From NCBI RefSeq assembly GCF_001423585.1, contig NZ_LMOP01000001.1, forward strand, positions 744,001 through 808,000: a stretch of DNA of 64,000 bases. The letters run 5' to 3'. The DNA is from Xanthomonas sp. Leaf148 (GTDB lineage: Bacteria; Pseudomonadota; Gammaproteobacteria; Xanthomonadales; Xanthomonadaceae). The position numbers and the translations under genes were made by a program. Numbering within the stretch: position 1 is the stretch's first letter; every line of letters begins with the position of its first letter. The notes under the pieces were generated by a model. That model worked only from the letters and a program-made list of their open reading frames with translations. It searched no databases and was not told the DNA's origin. Below are positions 1 to 9,170 of the stretch, piece after piece.

Positions 1-757
1 TGGGGCTCTTGATCACGTCCAGCCCGGACACCAGTTCGGCCGGCAGCGTGTCGTAGCGAAACTGCCGACCGGTCTGGCCGGAGGTGCGCACGTTTTCGTT
101 GACCGCCATGGTCTGGCCGTTGAGCGTGGTGACCTGAAAGTTCGGGCCCAGGCCGCGCACGCGCACGTACACGCCCTCGCCGCGGTCACGCACGATCGAT
201 ACGCCAGGCACCCGCTGCAGCGCTTCGGCCACGTTTTGTGCCGGCAACTTGCCGATGTCCTCTGCCGCAATCACATCCACCACGCTGTCGGCATAGCGCT
301 TCTGCCGCAACGCGGCGCTGAGGCTGCCGGCATAACTGCCTAGTACCTGGATGCTGTCCAGCTCCTGCACCGGTGCGTCTGCGCGTGGTACTGGCGCGTT
401 CGCCACTGCCGCCGACGTCGGGGACACCTGCGTCTGCGCGCCAGGCGCGTCCTGGGCTGTTTCGATGGTCACCGTGGTCGGATTGAGATAGCGGTAGCGC
501 AGGCCGGTACCGGCAAGTAATTGCTGCAAGGCCTGCTCCGGCGCGATGCCGGCAGTGGTGGTACGGGTTTGCGGGTTGCCGGCAACGCCTGCGGCATACA
601 CGAATTGCAGGCCGGTCTGACGCGACAAGGCATTGAGTGCACGTGCCAACGGCTGGGCGGGAATCGCATCGACCGACACGGCCACCGGCGTGGTCTGGGC
701 ACCGGCAGTACCGGCATGCAACGCGAGAGCAATCGAAAGAACCAACGTACGACGCAT
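1..757 (-). CDS. TonB-dependent receptor with N-terminal STN domain (partial, runs off left edge)
   Basis: N-terminal 252 codons of an outer-membrane receptor; the rest lies beyond base 1. Translation from the ATG at 757 gives a signal peptide (MRRTLVLSIALALHAGTAGA), then a secretin/TonB N-terminal (STN) domain at about residues 25-95 (SVDAIPAQPLARALNALSR), a linker, then the plug with IQVLGSYAGSL, PAQNVAEALQRVPGVSI, RDRGEGVYVRVRGLG and the start of the DVIKS region. STN receptors (FecA, FpvA type) relay ligand occupancy to a FecR-type anti-sigma factor. The FecR and ECF sigma genes lie just upstream on the same strand, so signalling to them is a reasonable inference. The ligand cannot be told from this part; in xanthomonads it may be a siderophore or a glycan. 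Confidence 0.93.
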   Translation of the reverse strand, partial: MRRTLVLSIALALHAGTAGAQTTPVAVSVDAIPAQPLARALNALSRQTGLQFVYAAGVAGNPQTRTTTAGIAPEQALQQLLAGTGLRYRYLNPTTVTIETAQDAPGAQTQVSPTSAAVANAPVPRADAPVQELDSIQVLGSYAGSLSAALRQKRYADSVVDVIAAEDIGKLPAQNVAEALQRVPGVSIVRDRGEGVYVRVRGLGPNFQVTTLNGQTMAVNENVRTSGQTGRQFRYDTLPAELVSGLDVIKSP

Positions 758-1099
758 CGTAGAATCCAGTAGGGGAGGAAGCAATGCGCAGCGCCACGCA
801 CAGGCGGGAATGCTGCGTTGTACCCGGACTACGAGGGACGACAGCGACGATCGGGCACCGGTTTTTGATGAATTTTCTGTGACACGCACTTGGTGCCGGC
901 GCGCAGGCACGCAGGTGCACGACGCTGAGTGAGCGATGCGGGTGCATCTGCGCGCGTGCGCAGACTGGCCAGTCTTGAAAGGGACATGGCTGCTGTCAGA
1001 GCGCGGCACACACACGATGCCGCCCAGCCGGGCGCGCCTGGCTCGGGTATGTCAGGTCGGCCACGACGGTGCTATTGGTGCCATTCCCCGCCGCTGTCG
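758..1099. other. Intergenic region between fecR-like gene and TonB receptor gene
   Basis: This 342-base gap should hold the receptor promoter, perhaps read by the ECF sigma factor encoded upstream. I see no convincing -35/-10 pair, no clear Shine-Dalgarno before the ATG at 757, and no repeat or small gene. Confidence 0.5.
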
Positions 1100-2203
1100 T
1101 CAGTGCGCAGCGGCGCCCTGCGCTGGTCGGCTGCTCACGCGCAACACGCCCGGCGCAGCGACCACGCGCAGGTTGGGTTGGTCGTCGAGAAACGCGCGCA
1201 GGGATGCGACATCGTCGCCGCGCAGGTTACCGGTGAGCCGCAACGCGCCGGCGGCGGCATCGTCGATGAGCAAGCGGGTGCGATTGAGCCGATTGAAATC
1301 CTCGGCAACGGTGGTCAGCGGTGCATCGCGGAACACGATGCGCCGCTGCCACCACGCATGCATCGCGGCGACATCCTCGTTGGACACGTCGACCCGGCCG
1401 GACACAGCGTCGATTCGTGCGCTCTGCCCGGCGCCCAGGTTCGCCAGCATCGGCTGCTGCTTGCGGTCATCGCGCCACACGTGCACGCGGCCCTCGGTGA
1501 CTTCGATGCGCGCCTGCTGCCGATACAACGCAATATCGAAGGTGGTACCGATATCTTCAACACGCAGACGGCCCGCATACACCTGCAACCGACGGCGGTC
1601 CTGGGCCACTTCAAAGCTGGCCTGACCCTGCAGCAATTGCAGGCGACGACTCCACGGCGTCATGGTCGCGCGCACGCTGCTGAGCGCGTTCAGATGCACT
1701 ACGCTGCGATCGGCCAATTGCACGCGACGCTGCTCGCCATGCGCGGTGGCATAGGTCTGCGTGCGCGGCCACGCCCAGCCGGTCAAGACCGCCACACCGC
1801 ACACCGCTGCGGCCAAACCCAGGCTCCAGCCGCGGACGCGCGCACTGCGCTGACCATCGGCGCGGCCCGGCGGCGGCGTATGTCGAGGCTGTTGTGGTTG
1901 TGGTTGCGGTAATCGCGACGGCAACGGCAACACGATCACATTGCGCGAGGCTGCAGCTGCACGCGTACGGCGATCGCCATCGAGCAAGGCATCCACATCC
2001 AGCTGCATGCCACGCAAGGCATCGCCCAGCTCACCGGCCACGCGCAGCACGGCCATGTATTCGCGCACATGCAGTGGCGATGCGGTCAGCCATTGCATGA
2101 AGCTTGCTTGCTGCTGTGCGTCCAGCGCCTGCATGCGTTGCAGCGCATGCCAGTGCGCGGCCTCGCTGGCAGCCCTGCGGGTGGCCCAAAGACGCGTGCT
2201 CAC
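1100..2203 (-). CDS. FecR-family anti-sigma factor / signal transducer
   Basis: 367 aa. A cytoplasmic N-terminal DUF4880-like helical part (about 1-80, with QASFMQWLTASPLHVREYM) is followed by a proline/glutamine-rich linker, one membrane segment at about 126-144 (WSLGLAAAVCGVAVL), then the periplasmic FecR domain (HGEQRRVQLADRSVVHLNALS, IGTTFDIALYR) and a C-terminal STN-like region that would contact the receptor. Its start overlaps the stop of the sigma gene by 4 nt (2200-2203), indicating translational coupling. Known role of the family: hold the ECF sigma factor until the outer-membrane receptor signals ligand binding. Length is slightly above the usual 320-340 aa because of the linker. 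Confidence 0.93.
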   Translation of the reverse strand: MSTRLWATRRAASEAAHWHALQRMQALDAQQQASFMQWLTASPLHVREYMAVLRVAGELGDALRGMQLDVDALLDGDRRTRAAAASRNVIVLPLPSRLPQPQPQQPRHTPPPGRADGQRSARVRGWSLGLAAAVCGVAVLTGWAWPRTQTYATAHGEQRRVQLADRSVVHLNALSSVRATMTPWSRRLQLLQGQASFEVAQDRRRLQVYAGRLRVEDIGTTFDIALYRQQARIEVTEGRVHVWRDDRKQQPMLANLGAGQSARIDAVSGRVDVSNEDVAAMHAWWQRRIVFRDAPLTTVAEDFNRLNRTRLLIDDAAAGALRLTGNLRGDDVASLRAFLDDQPNLRVVAAPGVLRVSSRPAQGAAAH

Positions 2204-2724
2204 CAGCTCTCACCGCTGTCGGCAACCGCCTGCCTGCACGCCGACAAACCACGTACCACATGTTTCTTGACCATATGTGCAGACACGCCCATGCGCTCGG
2301 CGATCTGCTTGTAGCTGAGCCCATCGCGGTACTGCATCACCAGCACCGCGCAGGTGCGCTCGGGCAAGGTGGCCAGCAAGGCCTGCAATCGTTGTTGGCG
2401 CTGCTGACGGTGCGCGGCGTCTTCCACATCCTCGCCTGCGGCCAGCAACTGCGAAAACTGTTCCATTTCTTCGATCTGCAACGGCGCCTGCTTGCGGCGC
2501 ACCGCCTGCTCGCGCGCAAGATTCAGCGCCACCGTGTACAGATAGGCTTCCGGATTGGCGATGCCCTCGCCCTGATCCTGCTGCGCGCGCAACAGGCGTA
2601 GATAGGTTTCCTGCACCAGGTCCTCGGCGTCCTCCTTGGCACCGCGGCGCACAAAAAAACCGCGCAGCACAGATCCGTGCTGCGTGAACACCTGGGTCCA
2701 CGCGCGGCTGACGTTGGCTTTCAT
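2200..2724 (-). CDS. ECF RNA polymerase sigma factor, FecI type
   Basis: 174 aa. Sigma-70 region 2 spans about residues 15-85 (HGSVLRGFFVRRGAKEDAED, LVQETYLRLL, NPEAYLYTVALNLA) and region 4 about 110-165 (LPERTCAVLVMQYRDGLSYK, QIAERMGVSAHMVKKHV helix-turn-helix). This is the FecI arrangement, with the cognate fecR-like gene directly downstream and overlapping by 4 nt, and an STN TonB receptor after that. It should direct transcription of the receptor gene once released. It is divergent from the molybdo-oxidoreductase operon across a 281-base gap that must contain both promoters. Confidence 0.95.
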   Translation of the reverse strand: MKANVSRAWTQVFTQHGSVLRGFFVRRGAKEDAEDLVQETYLRLLRAQQDQGEGIANPEAYLYTVALNLAREQAVRRKQAPLQIEEMEQFSQLLAAGEDVEDAAHRQQRQQRLQALLATLPERTCAVLVMQYRDGLSYKQIAERMGVSAHMVKKHVVRGLSACRQAVADSGESW

Positions 2725-3005
2725 CGTGCGCGCTCCCCTTGCGCTGGGTGGGCTAGCCTGGCCAATTCAGGTGACACCACGATGACGCGCAACGCGCAAC
2801 GCACCTGCAAAGCGGGCCACTGCGCTGCGCAACCGATTGCCCATTGCAAGCCATCGCAATGCAGCTGAGCGAACGCCACAGCATTGCGATTGGCGTGCGC
2901 AAGCGCGACCGAGCATCGCTACATCTACACCGTCCCTACACCGCACCTTGACCCTATGCGGGTCAAGGTGAGTCCCCTCCTCCCAGCCATCGCCACGGGG
3001 TTCGC

Positions 3006-3581
3006 ATGAATGCCACGCCCGCCACTGCCGATCACACGGCGCCGGCAATCGCCACCGCTGTGCCGACTTACCCGGTCAACCTGCGCATCAATGGTCAGCC
3101 CTATCAATTGCAATTGGAAGCCTGGATCAGCCTGCTCGATCTGCTGCGCGATCGGCTCGATCTCACCGGCACCAAAAAGGGCTGCGATCATGGCCAATGC
3201 GGTGCATGCACGGTGCTGGTCGACGGCCGCCGCATCAACAGCTGCCTGACGTTAGCGGTGATGCAGGACGGCGCCGACATCACCACCGTCGAGGGCCTGG
3301 CCGATGGCGAACAGCTGCATCCGCTGCAGCGCGCCTTCATCGCGCACGATGCGTTTCAGTGCGGGTATTGTACGCCGGGGCAATTGTGTTCTGCGGTTGG
3401 CCTGCTCAATGAAGGAAAAGCGCACGACCGCGATCAGGTACGCGAGCTGATGAGCGGCAATCTCTGCCGGTGTGGTGCGTATCCGCAGATCACCGATGCG
3501 GTGATGGAAGTGATGGGCAAGCCCAGCGACAGCAGCGACAGCGCTGCCACGCCGTGGACGCCCGGGACGGTGCCGGCATGA
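3006..3581 (+). CDS. Aldehyde/xanthine oxidoreductase, 2Fe-2S subunit (PaoA/YagT-like)
   Basis: 191 aa. N-terminal plant-type ferredoxin domain with the cluster motif [15 protein letters not shown] (about residues 60-75) and a further Cys at NSCLTL. The C-terminal [2Fe-2S]-binding helical domain carries CGYCTPGQ and [11 protein letters not shown]. Passes electrons from the molybdenum site to FAD. E. coli PaoA has a twin-arginine signal peptide; here the first 25 residues ([20 protein letters not shown]) have no RR motif, so the enzyme is probably cytoplasmic. Its stop overlaps the next start (ATGA), so the three subunits form one operon. Confidence 0.95.
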   Translation: MNATPATADHTAPAIATAVPTYPVNLRINGQPYQLQLEAWISLLDLLRDRLDLTGTKKGCDHGQCGACTVLVDGRRINSCLTLAVMQDGADITTVEGLADGEQLHPLQRAFIAHDAFQCGYCTPGQLCSAVGLLNEGKAHDRDQVRELMSGNLCRCGAYPQITDAVMEVMGKPSDSSDSAATPWTPGTVPA

Positions 3582-4642
3582 TCCCGCTCAGCTACGCGCG
3601 CCCAGACAGCGTGGATGCCGCGCTCACTGCTATTGCATCGCGCGGCAACGACCCGCAGCCGGTGCCGTCGGATGCGCCCGTGCGCCTGATCGCCGGCGGC
3701 ACCAACCTCACCGACTTGATGAAGCTGCAAGTGATGCGCCCCAGTAGCCTGGTCGACATCAATCGCTTGCCGCTGGACAGCATTACCACGCCGCCGGAGG
3801 GCGGCCTGCGTCTGGGCGCACTCGCACGCAATGCCGATACCGCGTATCACCCAGAGGTCGAGACGCGTTACCCGTTGCTGAGCGCGGCAATCCTGGCGGG
3901 CGCGTCGCCGCAGATCCGCAACATGGCCAGCAACGGCGGCAACCTGTTGCAACGTACCCGCTGTCTGTATTTCTACGATCACGCCACACCTTGCAACAAG
4001 CGTGCACCGGGCAGCGGGTGTTCGGCCATTGGCGGGCTGACCAAGTACAACGCCATTCTCGGCACCAGCGCGCACTGCATCGCCACGCATCCGTCGGATA
4101 TGTGCGTGGCATTGGCCGCGCTGAATGCAGTCGTCCATGTGCAAGGCCCGCAAGGCGAACGCGATATTGCCTTTGCCGATTTTCATCGGTTGCCTGGCGA
4201 TCATCCGGAATTGGACAGCACGCTGGCGCCGGACGAGTTGATCGTGCATATCGATCTGCCCGACGCGCAGCGCTTTGTCGCCCATAGCGCTTATCTGAAA
4301 ATCCGCGAGCGCCTGTCGTATGCATTTGCATTGGTGTCGGTGGCTGCTGCGCTGGATTTGAAGGACGACGGCAGCATTGGCGAGGTGCGCGTTGCACTGG
4401 GCGGGGTGGCGCATAAGCCGTGGCGCAATCCCGATGCAGAAGCGCACCTGGTGGGATTGCCAGCAACCGCAGACACCTTCGCAGCTCTGGCCGATGTCTT
4501 GCTGCAAGGTGCACAAGCGCAGGGCGAAAACGCCTTCAAGCTGCCAATGGCGCGCCGCGCCATCGTGCGCGCACTCGAGGTCGCGCGCGAGGGCACCACC
4601 GATAACCGCGGGCGCACCAGTGCGCTGGAGCAAGCGCCATGA
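3578..4642 (+). CDS. Aldehyde/xanthine oxidoreductase, FAD-binding subunit (PaoB/YagS-like)
   Basis: 354 aa from the ATG at 3578, which overlaps the upstream stop by 4 nt. An in-frame opening extends further upstream to 3470 but has no family similarity. The N-terminal FAD-binding PCMH fold shows IAGGTNLTDLMK, the GAL segment, and ASPQIRNMASNGGNLLQRTRC. Cys residues in RCLYFYDHATPCNKR and GSGCSAIGG (about C129, C139, C148) match the extra [4Fe-4S] cluster known from E. coli PaoB. A CO-dehydrogenase flavoprotein C-terminal domain follows. Ends with an ATGA overlap onto the large subunit. Confidence 0.93.
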   Translation: MIPLSYARPDSVDAALTAIASRGNDPQPVPSDAPVRLIAGGTNLTDLMKLQVMRPSSLVDINRLPLDSITTPPEGGLRLGALARNADTAYHPEVETRYPLLSAAILAGASPQIRNMASNGGNLLQRTRCLYFYDHATPCNKRAPGSGCSAIGGLTKYNAILGTSAHCIATHPSDMCVALAALNAVVHVQGPQGERDIAFADFHRLPGDHPELDSTLAPDELIVHIDLPDAQRFVAHSAYLKIRERLSYAFALVSVAAALDLKDDGSIGEVRVALGGVAHKPWRNPDAEAHLVGLPATADTFAALADVLLQGAQAQGENAFKLPMARRAIVRALEVAREGTTDNRGRTSALEQAP

Positions 4643-6936
4643 ACGCACGCAGCACCGATCTATCCAACAGCGAACTGACGCCGCCGGTCGCCGATCAAGG
4701 CACCGGCTTCCGCCCTACCGGCACCGGTGTGCCGCGCATCGATGGGCGTGCAAAAGTCACCGGCCAGGCGCGCTATGCCGCCGAGTGGCCGGTACCGGAT
4801 CTGGCTTATGGCGTGGTGGTCAGCAGCACGATCGCCAAGGGCACGATTGTCGGTTTCGATCTGGCTGCCGCACGCGCGGTGCCGGGTGTGCTGGAGATCG
4901 TCACCCACGACAATCGCCCGCACATGCGTGGCATGGATCTGTTCTACAAGGACATGACCGCGCCGGCCGGTTCGCCGTTTCGCCCCCTGTACGACAACAC
5001 CGTGCGCTACAGCGGGCAGCCGGTGGCACTAGTGGTGGCAGACACGTTCGAGGCTGCGCGCCATGCAGCGCATCTGGTGCAGGTTGAATACGCGCAAGAG
5101 CCGCACGAAACCAACTTGATGACCAATCTGGAGCGTGCGCACAAACCCAAGGCGTTGAAGGCAGGCTTTTCGCCACCGCCCAAGGACAGGGGCAAACCGG
5201 ACACTGCCTTCGTCAATGCCGCCTGTCAGGTGCAGGCCGATTACTACAGCGGTGTGGAGCACCACAACCCGATGGAGTTGTTCGCCTCCACCGTCATCCG
5301 CGAGGAAGACGGCCACTTCACCATTTACGACAAGACACAGGGCTCGCAGAACAGCCGTTGGTATGTGTCGCATGTGTTCGGCCTGAGCAAGCGCAAGGTC
5401 ACCGTGCGCAATCCGTATGTGGGCGGCGCGTTCGGCTCCGGTCTGCGGCCGCAATATCAGCTGGCGCTGGCGGTGATGGCCTCGATCAAGCTGGACCGCT
5501 CGGTGCGTGTGGTGATGACGCGGCAACAGATGTTTACCTTCGGCCATCGCCCGGAAACCGTGCAGCGGCTCAAGCTCGGTGCAGACCGCGATGGCAGCTT
5601 GCGCGCCATCTGGCACGAGGCCATCGCCGAGACCTCGCGCATCGAAGATTACGTCGAGGTGGTGGTCAACTGGAGCGGGCAGCTCTACGCCTGCGACAAC
5701 GTGCATCTTGGCTACAACTTGGTCAGCCTGGATCAGTACAGCCCGATGGACATGCGCGCGCCCGGTGCCACCCATGGCATGCATGCACTGGAAGTGGCGA
5801 TGGACGAGCTGGCCTACGAGGTCGGCATCGATCCGCTGGCGCTGCGCCTGAAGAATTACGCCGAGGTCAATCCCGCCGATGACAAGCCGTTTTCCAGCAA
5901 GGCGTTGCGCGAGTGCTACCAGCAAGGTGCCGAGCACTTTGGCTGGGCACAGCGTCCGCCGCAGCCGCGCGCACGCAAGGAAGGCCGCGAGTGGGTCGGC
6001 TGGGGCATGGCCACCGGGCAATGGGATGCGATGCAGATGTTTGCGCGCGCCCATGCCGTGCTGCACGCCGATGGCCGACTGGTGGTGAGCAGTGCCGCCA
6101 GCGATATCGGCACCGGCACCTACACGGTGATGGCGATGATCGCTGCCGAAGCGCTGGGCCTTCCGCTGGAACAGGTGACCTTCCAGCTTGGCGACTCGAC
6201 GTTGCCTGTCGCACCCATCGAAGGCGGCTCCTCGCATGTCACCACGATCGGCTCGGCGGTGGACGGTGTATGCGGCAAATTGCGCACGCGCCTGCTACGC
6301 CTGGCCCAGGCGTTGCCCAACTCGCGCTTTGCGCGGGTCAAGCTGGAAGATGTGGTGTTTGCCGATGGCACGATTGCATTGCGTGCCGATGCCAGCAGCG
6401 CGATTGCGTTGCCGGCATTGTTACGTGCGGCCGAACTGGAGCAGATCGAAGACAAGTTCCTGCTGCTGCCCAACGTGCTCAAACAGCGCAAATACACCCG
6501 TGCCACGCATGCTGCGGTGTTTGTGGAAGTGCGCGTGGACGAAGAGCTGGGCAGCGTGCGGGTGACGCGCGTGGTCAGCGCGATTGCTGCGGGGCGCATT
6601 CTCAACCCGACCACCGCGCGCAGCCAGATCATCGGCGGTGTTGTGTGGGGCATCGGCCAGGCCTTGCACGAACATACCCAGGCCGATCACCGCTTCGGCC
6701 GCTTCATGAATCACGATCTGGCGCAGTATCACGTCTCCGCCAATGCCGACATCCACGACATCGAGGTGATCTTTGCAGACGAAGACGACCGCGTGGTCAG
6801 CAGCCTGGGGGCGAAAGGCGTCGGCGAGATCGGCCAGGTGGGTGTATCGGCAGCCATCTGCAATGCCATCTTCCACGCCACCGGCAAACGCATCCGCAGT
6901 ACGCCAATGACGCCGGACAAGGTGATGGCAGACTGA
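4639..6936 (+). CDS. Aldehyde/xanthine oxidoreductase, molybdopterin-binding subunit (PaoC/YagR-like)
   Basis: 765 aa. The N-terminal a/b hammerhead domain (GVPRIDGRAKVTGQARYAAE) is followed by the two molybdopterin-cytosine-dinucleotide-binding domains (GGAFGSGLRPQYQ, DMRAPGATHGMHALEVAMDE, SDIGTGTYTVMAMIAAEALG, EGGSSHVTTIGSAV). The catalytic glutamate sits in GAKGVGEIGQ at about residue 730. Oxidises an aldehyde or N-heterocycle, passing electrons through the two upstream subunits. The substrate is not determinable; PaoABC of E. coli detoxifies aromatic aldehydes. No MocA/PaoD-type maturation gene follows in this window, so cofactor insertion would depend on a gene elsewhere. Confidence 0.95.
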   Translation: MNARSTDLSNSELTPPVADQGTGFRPTGTGVPRIDGRAKVTGQARYAAEWPVPDLAYGVVVSSTIAKGTIVGFDLAAARAVPGVLEIVTHDNRPHMRGMDLFYKDMTAPAGSPFRPLYDNTVRYSGQPVALVVADTFEAARHAAHLVQVEYAQEPHETNLMTNLERAHKPKALKAGFSPPPKDRGKPDTAFVNAACQVQADYYSGVEHHNPMELFASTVIREEDGHFTIYDKTQGSQNSRWYVSHVFGLSKRKVTVRNPYVGGAFGSGLRPQYQLALAVMASIKLDRSVRVVMTRQQMFTFGHRPETVQRLKLGADRDGSLRAIWHEAIAETSRIEDYVEVVVNWSGQLYACDNVHLGYNLVSLDQYSPMDMRAPGATHGMHALEVAMDELAYEVGIDPLALRLKNYAEVNPADDKPFSSKALRECYQQGAEHFGWAQRPPQPRARKEGREWVGWGMATGQWDAMQMFARAHAVLHADGRLVVSSAASDIGTGTYTVMAMIAAEALGLPLEQVTFQLGDSTLPVAPIEGGSSHVTTIGSAVDGVCGKLRTRLLRLAQALPNSRFARVKLEDVVFADGTIALRADASSAIALPALLRAAELEQIEDKFLLLPNVLKQRKYTRATHAAVFVEVRVDEELGSVRVTRVVSAIAAGRILNPTTARSQIIGGVVWGIGQALHEHTQADHRFGRFMNHDLAQYHVSANADIHDIEVIFADEDDRVVSSLGAKGVGEIGQVGVSAAICNAIFHATGKRIRSTPMTPDKVMAD

Positions 6937-7238
6937 GCGAGCTGCTGCGGGATCTCAGGATCTCGCAGTCAGGGCTGATGGCGTCTCCCACGAGCTCGAC
7001 ATTGCACGATGTCGGGCCCGCTGCGTGATTGCGAACGCGCCGTGCAAACACAAGCTAACCCGGCTCAATCACTCAACGAGATGCAGACCGCATAGCTCGC
7101 CAACATCCGTCACGCGCCATCACGCATTGATCGCCGTTGAGCACGCGACACAGTGCCGCTTGACGACTGACGTCAAAACGCGATGACAAATCCAGATCAA
7201 CACGCCGCGCCAACCCTCTCACCTGTATGCCACCAGCA
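6937..7238. other. Convergent intergenic region
   Basis: 302 bases between the oxidoreductase operon (plus) and the TetR gene (minus). A short inverted repeat at about 6951-6967 (gggatctcaggatctcgc) follows the large-subunit stop. No T-tract terminator, gene or repeat family recognised. Confidence 0.35.
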
Positions 7239-7889
7239 TCACCGTCCGCGCACGGCCTTCTTCTTGCCCGGCGTCTGCGCACTGCCCGCCTGCACCGTGG
7301 ACAAGGCCATGGTGATCAGACCGGCGATCAAACGCCGCAACACCGCTTCGTTATCCGCCGATGCCTTGAGGCTGGTGGTGGCAAGCCGCAGGATGTAGGC
7401 AAGATCGGCTGCCGACATCGCGCTGTTGTCGCGCACATGCGGGCGCAGCAGCTGCACCAGCGTGTCTTCCATCTGCTGGTACAGCGCATCCAGCGCGTCG
7501 GGCGCATACACACCGCAGTTGGCAACCAGATCCAGCCCGTTTTCAGAGCCGATCACCGCGGCCACCGGCTCCAGCACCCAGATATCGAACAACTGCCGTA
7601 ACTGGGTCTGCAGGTCCTGCGTATCGCGTACGCGCTGCGCCGTTGCCGCCGTGCAAATGTCGCGCTGACGCACGACCTGCGCGGCAAAGATCGCCTCCTT
7701 GTTGGGGAACGCGGCATACAGCGACGGCCGCGACATCTGCGCAGCCTGGGCGATGTCGCTCATGCTCACCTTGCGGTAGCCATGCCGCAAAAACAGCTGC
7801 AGCGCGGTCTCCATGACACGCGCCTCCTTGCTTTCGGCAGGCGCTGTGGCGGGGATAGCCGCCTTCTTCGTTGACTTTACACTTGACAT
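7239..7889 (-). CDS. TetR/AcrR-family transcriptional regulator
   Basis: 216 aa from the ATG at 7889. A lysine-rich tail precedes a clear TetR helix-turn-helix at about residues 22-68 (RVMETALQLFLRHGYRKVSM, SDIAQAAQMSRPSLYAAFPN, KEAIFAA), then a C-terminal ligand-binding helical domain. It is divergent from a zinc alcohol dehydrogenase 57 bases away, the usual arrangement for local repression. A much longer reading frame on this strand reaches 9071 but its extra part is only the antisense of the dehydrogenase. The effector is unknown; an aldehyde or alcohol is plausible. Confidence 0.93.
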   Translation of the reverse strand: MSSVKSTKKAAIPATAPAESKEARVMETALQLFLRHGYRKVSMSDIAQAAQMSRPSLYAAFPNKEAIFAAQVVRQRDICTAATAQRVRDTQDLQTQLRQLFDIWVLEPVAAVIGSENGLDLVANCGVYAPDALDALYQQMEDTLVQLLRPHVRDNSAMSAADLAYILRLATTSLKASADNEAVLRRLIAGLITMALSTVQAGSAQTPGKKKAVRGR

Positions 7890-7909
7890 TATTTGTAAAT
7901 ACGTAAATC
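7876..7909. promoter_or_regulatory. AT-rich operator/promoter between tetR-like and alcohol dehydrogenase genes
   Basis: An AT-rich island in GC-rich DNA. TTTAC at 7876-7880 pairs with GTAAA at 7895-7899 as an inverted repeat, and GTAAAT is directly repeated (7895-7900 and 7903-7908). TTGACA at 7883-7888 with TAAATC at 7904-7909 would be a 15-bp-spaced -35/-10 pair for the dehydrogenase. The site overlaps the regulator start codon, consistent with TetR autorepression. Inferred from pattern only. Confidence 0.55.
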
Positions 7910-7946
7910 TTACACGTTCCGCCAATTGTAAAGCACAGCGACCGCC

Positions 7947-9020
7947 ATGACCTCTGCCAACCCGCACACCAGGGGCGCCAGCCGCACCACCCGCGCCTAT
8001 GCAGCGCTCGAAAAAGAAGGCGCCATGGTGCCGTGGCAGTTCGAACGCCGCGCGGTACGCGCCACCGATGTCGCAATCAAGGTGCTGTTCTGCGGCGTCT
8101 GCCATTCGGACCTGCACTCGGTGAACAAGTGGGCCAGCGAATACCCGCTGGTGCCGGGCCATGAAATCGTTGGCGAAGTGATCGAGCTGGGCGCGGAGGT
8201 TGAAGGCTTTACGCTGGGCCAGCACGTGATGATCGGCACCATCGTCGACTCCTGCCAACACTGCGCGCCGTGTCAGGCGCATGACGAAGTGTATTGCCAC
8301 GCCTTCCCCACCCTGACCTTCGATGGCGTGGATCGCGTGGACGGCAGCCGCACGCGCGGCGGCTATTCGGAGTACTACGTGTCCGACGCTCGCTTCGTCT
8401 ACCCATTGCCCGACGGCCTGGACCCTGCCGCCGCCGCGCCATTGCTGTGCGCCGGCATCACCTGCTTTGCGCCGCTGCACCGCTACGGCATCGGCCCCGG
8501 CCACACCGTCGGCGTGGTCGGCATCGGCGGGCTTGGCCATCTCGGCATCAAGTTTGCCCGTGCCATGGGCGCGCATGTCGTCGCCTTCACCACCTCGCCG
8601 AAGAAAGCCGCCGAAGCGCACCGCCTGGGCGCGCACGAGGTGGTGGTCTCCACCGATGCGGCGCAAATGCAGGCGCAGGCCTACCGCTTCGATTTCATCC
8701 TCGACACCGTCTCGCGCAGCTATCCCATGAACGACATGCTCAAGGCGCTCAATCTCGACGGCACGCTGTGCACGCTGGGTCTGCCCGACCAACTGGATTT
8801 CCGCCCGGTGTTGCTGGCCATGGGCCGCCGCAAGGTCACCAGCTCGGGCACCGGCGGCACCGCCGACACCCACACCATGCTCGCGTTCTGCCAGCAGCAC
8901 GGCATCGTGGCCGATATCGAATTGATCAAGCTGCAGGACATCAACGCTGCATTCGAGCGCGTCCACAACAACGATGTGCACTACCGCTTTGTGATCGATC
9001 TGCAGGCATCGGCCTTGTAA
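7947..9020 (+). CDS. Zinc-dependent NAD(P) alcohol dehydrogenase (YahK/cinnamyl-alcohol type)
   Basis: 357 aa medium-chain dehydrogenase. Catalytic zinc ligands are Cys49 in FCGVCHSDLH and His71-Glu72 in VPGHEIVGEV; structural zinc ligands are the four Cys in DSCQHCAPCQAHDEVYC (about 103, 106, 109, 117). The Rossmann motif is VGIGGLGHLGIKFARAMGA. The family reduces a broad range of aldehydes with NADPH. Divergent from the TetR gene and likely controlled by it. The stop is followed within 15 bases by a strong stem-loop. Confidence 0.95.
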   Translation: MTSANPHTRGASRTTRAYAALEKEGAMVPWQFERRAVRATDVAIKVLFCGVCHSDLHSVNKWASEYPLVPGHEIVGEVIELGAEVEGFTLGQHVMIGTIVDSCQHCAPCQAHDEVYCHAFPTLTFDGVDRVDGSRTRGGYSEYYVSDARFVYPLPDGLDPAAAAPLLCAGITCFAPLHRYGIGPGHTVGVVGIGGLGHLGIKFARAMGAHVVAFTTSPKKAAEAHRLGAHEVVVSTDAAQMQAQAYRFDFILDTVSRSYPMNDMLKALNLDGTLCTLGLPDQLDFRPVLLAMGRRKVTSSGTGGTADTHTMLAFCQQHGIVADIELIKLQDINAAFERVHNNDVHYRFVIDLQASAL

Positions 9021-9032
9021 GCGGACAGCCGC

Positions 9033-9069
9033 GCAATGCCTGCGCGGCCGGTGCGCGTGCCGGCATTGC
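9033..9069 (+). terminator. Stem-loop after alcohol dehydrogenase gene
   Basis: GCAATGCC (9033-9040) pairs with GGCATTGC (9062-9069), with inner GCGC pairing, 13 bases after the stop codon. There is no T-tract, so it may be a 3' stabilising hairpin rather than an intrinsic terminator. Confidence 0.4.
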
Positions 9070-9170
9070 ATCGCTGCGTTGCAACGTACGCCCGATGCGC
9101 AAACCCGCCTTCCTCAAGCCCTACATGCGATGCGAACCCAACCGGCCGCAGAGCATCACGCTGAGGTAGC

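Noticed and set aside
7239..9071. A 610-codon open frame on the minus strand extending the TetR gene
   Set aside because: The N-terminal 390 codons are antisense to the zinc alcohol dehydrogenase and have the Ala/Arg/His-rich composition of shadow frames. The TetR domain begins at the ATG at 7889.
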